NCBI RefSeq assembly: GCF_026672425.1
Contig: NZ_JAPPRC010000006.1
Location: 744,001-808,000 of the forward strand
Direction: 5' to 3'
DNA length: 64,000 nt
From: Pannonibacter sp. SL95
GTDB lineage: Bacteria > Pseudomonadota > Alphaproteobacteria > Rhizobiales > Stappiaceae
Shown here: piece by piece, positions 24,946 through 33,479 of the stretch
How positions within the stretch are numbered: the stretch's first letter is position 1
How the letters are laid out: every line of letters begins with the position of its first letter
Translations under genes and position numbers: made by a program
The notes under the pieces: model-generated
Told to the model about the DNA's origin: nothing
Database searches by the model: none
What the model saw: the letters and a program-made list of their open reading frames with translations, nothing else

Positions 24946-26063
24946 ACGTCGCCTATCCGCGAAGCGCCTTTGACGCCGATGTTGCCGCGATTCAGGGGGT
25001 CGCTGATCTCATGAGCGGTGGGTTCGAGAACCCTGAAGGCATAACCGGTCAGGTCCGGGTCACGATCCCTGAGTATCCCGAGCAAAGCTTCATCGTCCGC
25101 TTTGCCGCAGAACTGCATGTCGAACACAATGACATGAACCAAATGACCGAAGCGAATGTCACCATCCCCATCGCGACGATCCGCCGGATGTTTGCCGAAT
25201 TCGAAACGCTCGACTGGCGCGATCCCGGCATCATCGGCACGATCACCTTCACAGGCAATCTCGCACTTGCCAATCATCTGGCCAAATCCTGCGTACGGCC
25301 GAGCAACTGGACAATGGCGCGTTTCCGCAAGGCGGGGCGGCAGCATGCAGCTCTGGGGCATCGCAACCTGACCGCGGTTGAGTACCTGTATTGCCCGACC
25401 CAGAGACAAATCCTGGAGGCAATGGCAGAAAGCCGACCTGTCGTGGTGACCGGGCTGCAGCCGACACCGCCCTGCCGCGACTGGACACTTGACCTACTTG
25501 TCGAACGCTTTGGCGACTCCCTTGTTCGCGTCCGCTCAGCCACGCATCGCCAGACCATGGCCGACTTCGTGCGCGAATTGAAGGAGTTCGAAGCCAATCC
25601 CTACGACCGGATGATCGAAGGCTTCGTCAAGCCCTATACCGAAGGCGCAATCCTGCCCGAGGCGATGGAAGCGCATTTCGGACCGCTGTTTTTTGACCGT
25701 GAGGACTTCATCCCACCGCAACTCTGGCTTGGGTCTGTGCCCACGCATGTTCCCACCTCCAGCCTGCACCGCGACCCGCTGACCGGATTTCTGTTTCAGG
25801 TGATGGGGCGCAAACGGCTGGACCTTTACTCGGCCGATCAGGCTGACCTGCTTTATCCGATGAAGGCCTACAACCTGTATCAACCCTGCTGGTTCAAGCC
25901 CGAAGCCCCGGACTTTGAACGCTATCCGCTGGCGCGCGAGGCCAAGTGCATCTCGGTTACGCTGAACCCTGGCGAGTTGATCATCCAGCCCGCAGGCTGG
26001 TTCCATCAGGTGTATGCGCTGGACAGCCCGAACATGTCGGTCAGCTATTTCTGGCGTTACTGA
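24942..26063 (+). CDS. SCP2-like plus JmjC/cupin_8 hydroxylase fusion
   Basis: This 373-residue protein seems to have two domains. Residues about 15-125 resemble a sterol-carrier-protein-2 fold (lipid-binding): ITGQVRVTIPEYPEQSFIVRF, VTIPIATIRRMFAEF, GTITFTGNLALANHLAKSC. Residues about 145-373 are a JmjC/cupin_8 Fe(II)/2-oxoglutarate oxygenase with an H-x-D metal motif in SSLHRDPLTGFLFQVMGRKR and the distal His in QPAGWFHQVYALD, plus the typical ending SVSYFWRY. Such enzymes hydroxylate amino-acid side chains. Coupled by ATGA overlap to the HlyC-like gene, it may modify the same product, with the SCP2-like part holding an acyl chain. That role is inference. The gene is intact. Confidence 0.78.
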   Translation: MNVAYPRSAFDADVAAIQGVADLMSGGFENPEGITGQVRVTIPEYPEQSFIVRFAAELHVEHNDMNQMTEANVTIPIATIRRMFAEFETLDWRDPGIIGTITFTGNLALANHLAKSCVRPSNWTMARFRKAGRQHAALGHRNLTAVEYLYCPTQRQILEAMAESRPVVVTGLQPTPPCRDWTLDLLVERFGDSLVRVRSATHRQTMADFVRELKEFEANPYDRMIEGFVKPYTEGAILPEAMEAHFGPLFFDREDFIPPQLWLGSVPTHVPTSSLHRDPLTGFLFQVMGRKRLDLYSADQADLLYPMKAYNLYQPCWFKPEAPDFERYPLAREAKCISVTLNPGELIIQPAGWFHQVYALDSPNMSVSYFWRY

Positions 26064-26219
26064 CGCCAAACAAGTTTCCCGCATGAATTGATCTGCGGGA
26101 AGTGGGTGAGGGAAGGGTTCAGCTTCCCCCACCCGATTGTGCCGCCGGGCAGGAAAACCCGGCAAAACGCAACGCGGAAAGGGTAGCAGACCCTGTCCGT
26201 TTCAGGAAGGACATACAAA

Positions 26220-26537
26220 ATGTCACAAGCAATTTTGGCGGCTATGCACGATCTCCATAGCAACATCAGCTTTGGCGGAGGGGGCGATACAGGTGGAGGC
26301 TCTTCTGGTGGAAGCTCTTCTCATGAAAAAAGCGATCGAACCAGCCAGTATAAGGGCGAGATTCAAGCGCAGATTGATCGTGTTCAAGATCGCGCGTGGG
26401 GCCAGAGCGGCATGGGAGCATTGGTTGGTGACGCAGTAGCTGGGCCTGGTGGTGCAGTTGTTGGCGGGGCAATCGGATACTACGATAGCTTTTATGGTAA
26501 CGAGCTTGGCGGCAAAGGCGACTTAGGCCCACGCTAA
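26220..26537 (+). CDS. Small Gly-rich protein, candidate substrate/precursor of the cluster
   Basis: The 105-residue protein has a strong ribosome site (AGGAAGG about nine bases before the ATG at 26220). Residues 1-18 are a short helical leader-like segment (MSQAILAAMHDLHSNISF). Residues 19-34 are Gly/Ser-rich. Residues 35-60 are charged. Residues 64-86 form a Gly-zipper membrane-active segment (GMGALVGDAVAGPGGAVVGG) before AIGYYDS. Only three lysines exist (37, 45 and 99), so these are the possible acylation sites. Gly-zipper small proteins are common among bacteriocins exported by type I systems. No known bacteriocin family is recognised. Its position between the modifying and export genes is the main reason to consider it the product of the cluster. 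Confidence 0.65.
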   Translation: MSQAILAAMHDLHSNISFGGGGDTGGGSSGGSSSHEKSDRTSQYKGEIQAQIDRVQDRAWGQSGMGALVGDAVAGPGGAVVGGAIGYYDSFYGNELGGKGDLGPR

Positions 26538-26588
26538 CATCATAGCGCGGCAACGGTCTGAACTGGATCGTTGCCGCAGGAGGCTAGA

Positions 26589-26783
26589 TTGCGCAAAATT
26601 CAAGCAGTATTAACAGGGCTTTTTGTTTATGCATTTGCAACGAATTTCTTAAATGATGCAAGTGCGTTTAATAATAAGCCGTATCTAGAGTTTACTGTTG
26701 TCGTTTCTGTTTGCTACGTTTCGCATTTTATTTCTGGTTTTGTTATAAGTATTGCGAGAAAAATAATAGAATATTTTTATTGA
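26589..26783 (+). CDS. Small membrane protein, possible immunity protein
   Basis: The start is TTG at 26589, chosen because a perfect AGGAGG (26578-26583) lies five bases upstream; an alternative earlier TTG at 26571 has none. The 64-residue product (MRKIQAVLTGLFVYAFATNF) has two hydrophobic segments at about 5-22 and 33-55 and a basic, aromatic C-terminus. The gene is very AT-rich, unlike most of the window. Its place directly behind the Gly-rich small protein and its size fit an immunity protein for a membrane-active peptide, but nothing in the sequence proves it. Confidence 0.5.
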   Translation: MRKIQAVLTGLFVYAFATNFLNDASAFNNKPYLEFTVVVSVCYVSHFISGFVISIARKIIEYFY

Positions 26784-26845
26784 ATTACAGTATACTTATG
26801 TTTTGTATTTTGTTGTTATAATTTTCGTCTCTAAATCTTAAAGGG

Positions 26846-28168
26846 GTGGTCGACTTGTTCTTGTTTTCTGGGTTCGTGGCTAGATGTCGTTTCTCTGTTG
26901 CGTCGACTTTGTCGCTCTATGGTTCTCTCGCAACGATTGCAGGTCTCACGAGTGTGTTGGCAAATGCGCAAGTTGGTGCGTTGCAGCACACAGATCAGCC
27001 GCCCACCATACACGTCATCTTTCCAGTGCCAGGCGGTGCGGATGTCCGGCATCATTATCTTGAGCATCTCACCTGGCTTAATGCTGTCGGAGATGATCGG
27101 GTTGGTTCCGGGCAGCACCATACAAACGCCTGGACCAATGACTATGCCATCGGCTACCGGCTGTCCGGCCCGTCCGATGACTTGGCGGACATGCTCCGGC
27201 GGTTGAAGAGGGTGTTCGAGCCCATTGAGGTACCGCGCGAGTTTGCCGAGCAAGAGCGCGATATCCTCGAACGGGAGTACGATCTGCGTACGGGCGGCAC
27301 CATCAACGCCAATGCCGCGCTGGAGATGGAGGCGTTCCTTTACCAGGGCAACCAGATCGCAGGCGATCCTATCGGAACACCGGAATTGATCCGGGCCCTT
27401 AACTATGATGACGCCAAGGGCCTGCACGCCGAAACCCACCGCCCCGATCGCGCGCGTCTTCTGGTGATCGGCAACGTGTCAGAAACTCAACTGGCCAATG
27501 CAGTGGAAGAGGCGGGCTTCCCCGACCTTGACGTCAAGCGGGAAGACATCGGTCCGCCGCCATTCGCCCTGGCCTCGATTGAAACGCGCATCTTTCGCTA
27601 TCCTGACCCGAATGCTGCCCCGCGGATGATCTTGCGTAAGGTCGTTGCCCTGCCGGAGCCCCTCGATTTTGACCTGCTTGAGGCGCAGGCCGCATTAGCC
27701 CGAAATATCCTCGATACCAATCTGCCAGGCGGGCTTGCAGGGCCATTGCGCTTTGATGCTTTCGTCACCAGGAGCTTTGGTATCTCCATCGTGCCTGTCG
27801 ACGAGAGCCACATCGAGCTGATCTTCTCAGCTGAGCCTGACAAGGGCATTGGCTTTGCCGCCATGCAATCCGCCTTTGAGGGAGCTCTTAACAATTCCGC
27901 ACGAGGCGTGCCTGCAACGACCTATGACCGTGTTCTCAAACGGTTCGAGGGCTTCTGGCCTGACTGGTCGAATGAGGAAAAAGTCGCCCGCTGGATGGCG
28001 GATTACACCTTGTCGCGCGTTTCCATACTTCGTGAGCCCAAGTCTGAGCGCCAGATGCGAAAGATTGGCACCCAGATCGATGCCGCAGACATCGACATCA
28101 TTCTCGCGGCCCTTTCAGGCCCCGGTCGCACCGCCATCGCATTTATCGGAACGGACCCAAACCCATGA
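26846..28168 (+). CDS. Exported M16-family zinc peptidase
   Basis: The 440-residue product starts at GTG 26846 and has an N-terminal hydrophobic segment consistent with export (residues about 20-42, ending LANAQ). The inverted zinc motif of M16 (insulinase/pitrilysin) peptidases is present: HHYLEHLTWLN contains H-x-x-E-H near residue 70, and the distal Glu is in EQERDILEREYDLR about 75 residues on. It therefore seems catalytic. The next gene, overlapping by four bases, encodes an M16 partner without the motif. Catalytic/non-catalytic M16 pairs cut small peptides, as in PqqF/PqqG. Because the ABC exporter here lacks a peptidase domain, this pair could remove the leader from the exported peptide. 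Confidence 0.83.
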   Translation: MVDLFLFSGFVARCRFSVASTLSLYGSLATIAGLTSVLANAQVGALQHTDQPPTIHVIFPVPGGADVRHHYLEHLTWLNAVGDDRVGSGQHHTNAWTNDYAIGYRLSGPSDDLADMLRRLKRVFEPIEVPREFAEQERDILEREYDLRTGGTINANAALEMEAFLYQGNQIAGDPIGTPELIRALNYDDAKGLHAETHRPDRARLLVIGNVSETQLANAVEEAGFPDLDVKREDIGPPPFALASIETRIFRYPDPNAAPRMILRKVVALPEPLDFDLLEAQAALARNILDTNLPGGLAGPLRFDAFVTRSFGISIVPVDESHIELIFSAEPDKGIGFAAMQSAFEGALNNSARGVPATTYDRVLKRFEGFWPDWSNEEKVARWMADYTLSRVSILREPKSERQMRKIGTQIDAADIDIILAALSGPGRTAIAFIGTDPNP

Positions 28169-29530
28169 AGCACTTCGCCGTCGCTGCCTTTGCCATGATC
28201 CTGCTGGCAGGATGCCAGGAGGGAGAAAAGCTGGATGCCACCATCGAGACCAGTCCCGCTGGCATAGAATATGCGCGGCTCTACATCCCCGAGGCCGAGG
28301 ATGTCGCAATCCAGATCGCCTGGCCAACCGACTGGGCCTTGCGCGACGATGTCAACCAGGCCGTGCCCTACATCGGGAAGGACCTGATCCTTGCAGGCGG
28401 AGCTGAGGGTTTTCCACCTGGAGAGGTTGTGGAGACCTTTGCGGACCTGAAGGCCAAGGGAATGCTGTCGGTGACTGCCGACTACCTGCATGGGCAACTG
28501 ATCGTTCCAAAGGATAATCTCGACAAGGCTGTCGAAATCGCCACCGCTCACCTGGCAAACCCGACCATGGATCAAGGCTGGTTCGACCGGGTTCAGCAGA
28601 GCCTCGCCTCCAAAGTGGCTGAGCAGACCGTCACTGCCCGCCAAGCGCGGCTATGATGCGCTGCGTTGGGCAATCCTTGGGGATACGCCGCTGCGCCGGG
28701 CCTTGTCCCTCGATCCACCTGAAGTGATCACCAAGGCGACACGTGCCGACGTTGTGGAATGGCACCGGCAGACAGTGGTTCGCACGGACGCAAAAGTCGT
28801 GATTGCCGGAGACATCAGCACGGAGGTTGCGGGCAAGGCAGTTGACGCGCTGCTATCTGGCCTCCCTGAGGGCGTGCCGGCAAGTGCGTCTGCGGCAAGC
28901 GCTGACTTCACCCCAATACGCATCCTGCTGCATGTGCCAGAAGCCAGGACATCTGCACTTGTCTTCCTGGGACCGTTGCCACCGACGAGCCAGGGGAGTG
29001 AACTGGAAGACATTCTGCTAACCAATGCGCTTGGCGGCGATGACAAGAGCGTCCTGTTCGATGCCGTCAGAACTGGGTTGCGCGCCAGTTACGGCTTTGC
29101 AGCAGGCCTGGATGCCTACACGCGCGAGCTGCGTGTCGTGGCTTTGTCGGGCGAGGTTGAAACCGCCAAGCTCGCAGAGGCGGAAGCAGTCGTCCGAACG
29201 GCCTATTCCGGCTTCATTCACGCGCCGAGGATGGGCGACCTTGACGCGCGCAAGCGGCCCCTTGAGGCAATTGCTGAACAGACGAAAAGGCGCCCTGGCG
29301 CAGCGTCCTTCGCAGCCTTGATGGCCATGATGGACGGGCAGGATCCTAATTTCGCGCTGACATTGTCATCGCTTTCGAAAAAGGTCACCGAGGCAACCGT
29401 GCGGGCCCGAGCGGCATCGGCCTTCCCCAAAGCGGAAGAGCTGATCATTCTGGCAGTATCTCCCGACGCCAAAGCCCTGCCTGGTGCGTGCGTGATCACT
29501 TCCCCGGCGGAAGCAGCCAAGTGCCGATGA
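28165..29530 (+). pseudogene. M16-like lipoprotein partner, frameshifted
   Basis: The gene begins with a lipoprotein signal (MKHFAVAAFAMILLAGC, lipobox LAGC) and an M16-type N-terminal domain. The zinc motif position reads VPYIGKDLILAGG, so it is a non-catalytic subunit. The frame ends at TGA 28654-28656, while the rest of the protein (GYDALRWAILGDTPLRRALS onward, to 29530) continues in the +1 frame. One extra base at about 28620-28650 explains it; there is no long homopolymer there. Joined, the protein would be about 455 residues. The downstream part includes a normal M16 C-terminal pattern (VVIAGDISTEVAGKAVDALL). It overlaps both neighbours by four bases. A base-calling error remains possible. 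Confidence 0.78.
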
Positions 29531-31191
29531 GAGTGCAAGACAAAGACAGGATCAGCGAGATTCCGCTTTCCTGGTTCGGAAAGACGCTGTGGAAGTTCAC
29601 TCCACTCTACACAGAACTGGTGTTCCTTGCGATCTGCCTGCGTTTGATTGGCCTGGTGGAGCCCTTCATCTTCCAGGTCATCATCGACCGCATTCTGCCA
29701 TTCCAGCGAGAAGCTTCGCTGGTCGTCGTCGTCGCGATCTTCGTGGCCGTCAGCCTGTTCCAGCTCGGCTTCGAAGTCCTGTCCCAAGTCCTTGGCATGC
29801 TGACGGCGAACCAAGTCACAAGGGAATTCGGCGCGCGGATTTTCGACCACCTCTTCAAGCTCCCCTTCAACAATTTTTTCAAATGGTCGGTGGGCGAGAT
29901 CATTGCTCGGATCAGCGAGACAGACTCGATCCGTGCCTTTCTCGTCGGCACGACGACCGGCGTTTTTCTCGATCTGCTGTTCGTCGTCGTTTACGTAGGT
30001 GTACTGCTTACTCTTTCGGTTCCGTTGACCGTAATCATCTTGGCGGCAATGCCGCTTCAGATACTGATTTACATCGGCTTCGGTCCCTTCCTTCGTCGCC
30101 AGCTGCGTTTACAGTTTGATGCAGGGGCTGCACATCAGACTCAGATGGTCGAGAACATCTCAGGTATCGCCGCGGTAAAAGCGCTCAGTGCCGAAGGCCC
30201 AATGCTGGAGCGGCTTGACCGAACACTGTACGCCAACCTGCAGGCAAGCTACCGCGTCGGCATTTTGCACCTCTGGAATGAAAAGATGCTGTTCGTGCTC
30301 GATCGAGCGATCACGATCAGCATCATATTTTTCGGCGCACAGTTTGTGTTTGCCGGCCGGATGACACTTGGCGATTTAATCGCATTCCACTTGCTTGCCG
30401 CTAAAGTAACCGGACCAATCAGAAATTTTTCAAATCTTTGGGAAAGCTGGCAGAATATCCGGGTTTCGCGGCAAAGACTTGGCGATGTTGTCAACTGCCC
30501 CACTGAGCCTTTCGATGCATTGCCTAAACTTCCTGCAAATCTGAAAGGGCAGCTAAAATTTCATGCCGTCGATTTCTCCTATCAGCCCTCTGCACCGGTA
30601 TTGAAAGGTTTCGACTTCGTGGCCGAGCCCAATTCCATGACACTCGTCATCGGGCCCTCAGGTGTTGGCAAGTCGACATTTGGTCGCCTTGCGTCTGGTA
30701 TCGACGTGCCAGACTCCGGCGAGGTGACTTTGGACGGCGAGAATATCACGCGTTTCGAGCCGCACGATGTCAGAACCAGGATCGCTTACGTGCCGCAGGA
30801 ACCCTACCTGTTCTCTGGTACCTTGCGAGACAACCTGACACTTGGCGTCGTCGGAGCCTCTGACGACATGATCGCAAGAGCACTGCGCATTTCGGCTGCC
30901 GATCGTCTGGTCGAGCAACTGCCGCTTGGCCTCGACACCTATGTCGGTGAACGCGGTTCCGCCCTCTCGGGGGGGCAGCGCCAACGTGTTGCCATCGCTC
31001 GTGCTCTTGTGCGGCGACCAAAGGTCATCGTTCTGGATGAACCGACCAGTGCGCTTGATGGAGCATCGCAACGTAGGATGGCGGCCGAGTTGCGGGCGCT
31101 CAAGTCCGAGGCAACGTTGATCATCATAACTCACAGCCCAGACATCTTTGCTGATCCGGATCAGATCATTGATTTTGAGGCCCTCAAATGA
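29527..31191 (+). CDS. Type I secretion ABC transporter without peptidase domain
   Basis: The 554-residue fusion has a membrane domain (about 20-310, with helices such as LVFLAICLRLIGLVEPFIFQ) and an ATPase domain (about 330-554). Walker A is GPSGVGKST, the signature LSGGQRQRVAIARAL and Walker B VIVLDEPTSALD. The sequence resembles HlyB-type exporters after their N-terminal domain, but starts directly before the first helix: the C39 or C39-like domain is missing. The start is ATG 29527, overlapping the previous stop; the longer frame from 29488 has no support. With the HlyD-like gene next to it, it should export a polypeptide. No TolC gene is in the window. Confidence 0.92.
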   Translation: MRVQDKDRISEIPLSWFGKTLWKFTPLYTELVFLAICLRLIGLVEPFIFQVIIDRILPFQREASLVVVVAIFVAVSLFQLGFEVLSQVLGMLTANQVTREFGARIFDHLFKLPFNNFFKWSVGEIIARISETDSIRAFLVGTTTGVFLDLLFVVVYVGVLLTLSVPLTVIILAAMPLQILIYIGFGPFLRRQLRLQFDAGAAHQTQMVENISGIAAVKALSAEGPMLERLDRTLYANLQASYRVGILHLWNEKMLFVLDRAITISIIFFGAQFVFAGRMTLGDLIAFHLLAAKVTGPIRNFSNLWESWQNIRVSRQRLGDVVNCPTEPFDALPKLPANLKGQLKFHAVDFSYQPSAPVLKGFDFVAEPNSMTLVIGPSGVGKSTFGRLASGIDVPDSGEVTLDGENITRFEPHDVRTRIAYVPQEPYLFSGTLRDNLTLGVVGASDDMIARALRISAADRLVEQLPLGLDTYVGERGSALSGGQRQRVAIARALVRRPKVIVLDEPTSALDGASQRRMAAELRALKSEATLIIITHSPDIFADPDQIIDFEALK

Positions 31192-32513
31192 CCGATCTTT
31201 CATCAAATGGACGCGTTGCCTCACCCACATTGCATGTAACCATTCTTTTTACGATTTGCGTGTTTTTCGCGATCCTTCTCATGTCGTTCATATTCAAAGT
31301 TGAAGTGGTGGCGCGCGGTCAGGGACGGGTGGTTCCGATAACCCGAGTTCAGGTCATCCAACCGGAGTTTTCCGGGCGGATCGCGGCTATTCATGTCCAG
31401 AACGGCATGACTGTCGGTAAGGGCGACATCCTAATTGAGCTCGACCGTACAGATGCCACGGCCGAGCTTGGAAAGGTGCAAGCCGAACAGGTCCGGCTGA
31501 CCATCGAAAAGGCGCGCATAGATGCCATGTTCGCAGCATTGGCGCTGGTGCCTCAATCCGAGGATTTTCTTGCAACGGCTCAGTAGGGCTTTTTCTTGCC
31601 CGCGCCCTTTGCAAGCCACCCTTTCGCAGCCGACCAGCGCCGCCTTCTAGACACCGAACTGGAGGATTACCTTGCATCGCTTTCTCAACTGACCGCGCGC
31701 GAAGAAGCTAATCGAAAGTCGGAAGCCGTAACGTCGGCCAACATCGACCGCCTGGATGCAACTTTGCAAATCCAGGCCGAACGCCTTCGCAATGCCACGA
31801 AGTTGGTGCAGCAGGGAACCACCAGCCGCGCCGCCTTTCTGGATGTGCAGCAAACCTTCACCGAACTGGAGCTCCAGCGGGACGTCTATCTGGCGGAACT
31901 TGACCAGAAAGCCGCAGAACGCACTGCGCTGGAAAGCCAGCGACGCCGAACCGTCGCGGATCTGAAAAACACTCTGGCCGAGAGAAAGACCGAGATCGAA
32001 GCACGGCTTGCGACCCTGACCGAAGAAGCGAAGACCGCCTCGCGGCGATTGGCCTCGACCAGGCTTCTGGCCCCAACTGGGGGCGTCGTTGATAAGCTCT
32101 CGGTATTTACTGTTGGAGGGATAGCCGAAGCAGGCACCGAATTACTTCGAGTCGTGCCGACCGCATTTGCGGTTGAGATCGAAGGAACATTCTCGAACTC
32201 GGATATCGGTTTTCTGGTCGAGGGCCAGCAAGCCAATATTCGCCTCGATGCCTATCCGTCCGAACGCTTTGGCTTTCTGAAAGCAAGGGTTACAGACATT
32301 GCGGCAGACTCAACTGAGGTCACAGACAAACAATGGGCGTACATCGTCCGGATCACCCCGGATCAGGCATTCCTGACAGCGGGCGGCGCCCGTTTCTCGC
32401 TGCGCCCAGGTATGACCTCAATAATCGACGTTACCACCGATGAACGCCCGATCATCAGTTATTTCTTTGATCCTATCGTCCGTACAATCCAGGATGCTAT
32501 GGGCGAGAGATGA
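31188..32513 (+). pseudogene. HlyD-family membrane fusion protein with in-frame amber stop
   Basis: HlyD adaptors link the inner-membrane ABC exporter to TolC. The first part (31188-31586) has a transmembrane helix at about 18-38 and a lipoyl-like half (IAAIHVQNGMTVGKGDILIELD). The reading frame is then stopped by TAG at 31584-31586 and continues in the same frame with GFFLPAPFASHPFAADQRRL, long coiled coil (about 31680-32050), the second lipoyl half and the C-terminal beta domain to 32513. One substitution would give a 441-residue protein of normal size. So the gene is a single nonsense mutation away from function, unless the amber codon is suppressed. Its start overlaps the ABC gene by four bases. 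Confidence 0.88.
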
Positions 32514-33107
32514 CAGGACGCCTTGAGCGCTTAAATATATTTGGATTTGCTGATTTTATTGCAGGGAAGGTCCAACTGCATTCGGCATTTCCTCCGCCAT
32601 TATCCCTTAAAAAGACCATCTCCCGATCCGGCATAGGGCGGAGAATTGCGTTGTTTCCGGGGGGGCTGAATCTGATCAATGGCGCAGTCGCCAGGACGGC
32701 AGAAATCCATCTCTCAGGGCCGACATTCTCTGCACCTGGTGGCTCCGTCATTTGGTATCCAGATCGTAATGCCCTGCAATAGAATAGGTATCTGAGGTCA
32801 GTGTTCGGAGTTGGATCCCCGTCCGGTTTGTACGGCATGGAACAGCAATCGAACCGTTTCTGCTTGTAGCAAGCGATCAAGCCGAGCGGCAGGAAAGTGG
32901 ACCCTAAGCATCCGCGAAGGTACGACGCCTTAGTGAACAAAGCAGACTGTCTTGCTTGGACTTTGACGAGCCTGGCGCCCAATCTTGGCGTGCGACGCCC
33001 AATTCGGCAAGACTGCCTTCGTCATCATCTGAGAAAGGCCGCTTTGGAACCCTTCCCAACGATGAGATCAGGATTGCCCTGTCGATTGCAAGGTGCAATC
33101 TAAGCGC
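32514..33107. other. 594-bp gap between the export cluster and the P450 operon
   Basis: I see no gene I can support here. Short open frames on both strands have no recognisable pattern and no ribosome sites. Composition is mixed and there is a seven-G run near 32660. It may be remnant DNA from an older insertion. Confidence 0.4.
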
Positions 33108-33479
33108 ATGTACAGATTAAAGTCACCCGTCGTCCAACTCATGGTTTTCCTCGCCTCAGGCCTAGTTTTCTTGCGAGGCTATTCGGCAGTTGCCGATATT
33201 GCCAACGGTGACCCGTCGGAGGTTCTGGCCTTTCCGCTCACCGTGATCATGCCCGGTCTCGCATTTGCATTCTTGGCCTTGCGCCGTGATGTGTCCACGC
33301 AAGAAGGCGCCCTCATGCAGATGGGCGCCATGATCCAGATATTGCTCATAATTGCTTTGCCCAGTTTCGGGTTGCATCTAGCGCTTGGTTTTCCGATCGT
33401 ATTTCTGATCGTTGAAATCTTCGAAACAAGGATGCCTCTGATGATCAAGGTAAAAATTCTACAAAGACTGCTGAAATGA
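33108..33479 (+). CDS. Small integral membrane protein
   Basis: The 123-residue product (ATG 33108, MYRLKSPVVQLMVFLASG) is almost entirely hydrophobic, with three or four predicted helices at about 10-25, 38-58, 70-88 and 92-110. No family is recognised. Its stop overlaps the start of the methyltransferase-like gene by four bases, and that gene overlaps the P450 gene by four, so the three form one tightly coupled operon. The function presumably relates to the same lipid or terpenoid-like substrate. Confidence 0.6.
   Translation: MYRLKSPVVQLMVFLASGLVFLRGYSAVADIANGDPSEVLAFPLTVIMPGLAFAFLALRRDVSTQEGALMQMGAMIQILLIIALPSFGLHLALGFPIVFLIVEIFETRMPLMIKVKILQRLLK

Noticed and set aside
32497-32982. 162-codon minus-strand frame after the HlyD gene
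   Set aside because: No domain, no ribosome site and mixed composition; considered remnant DNA.
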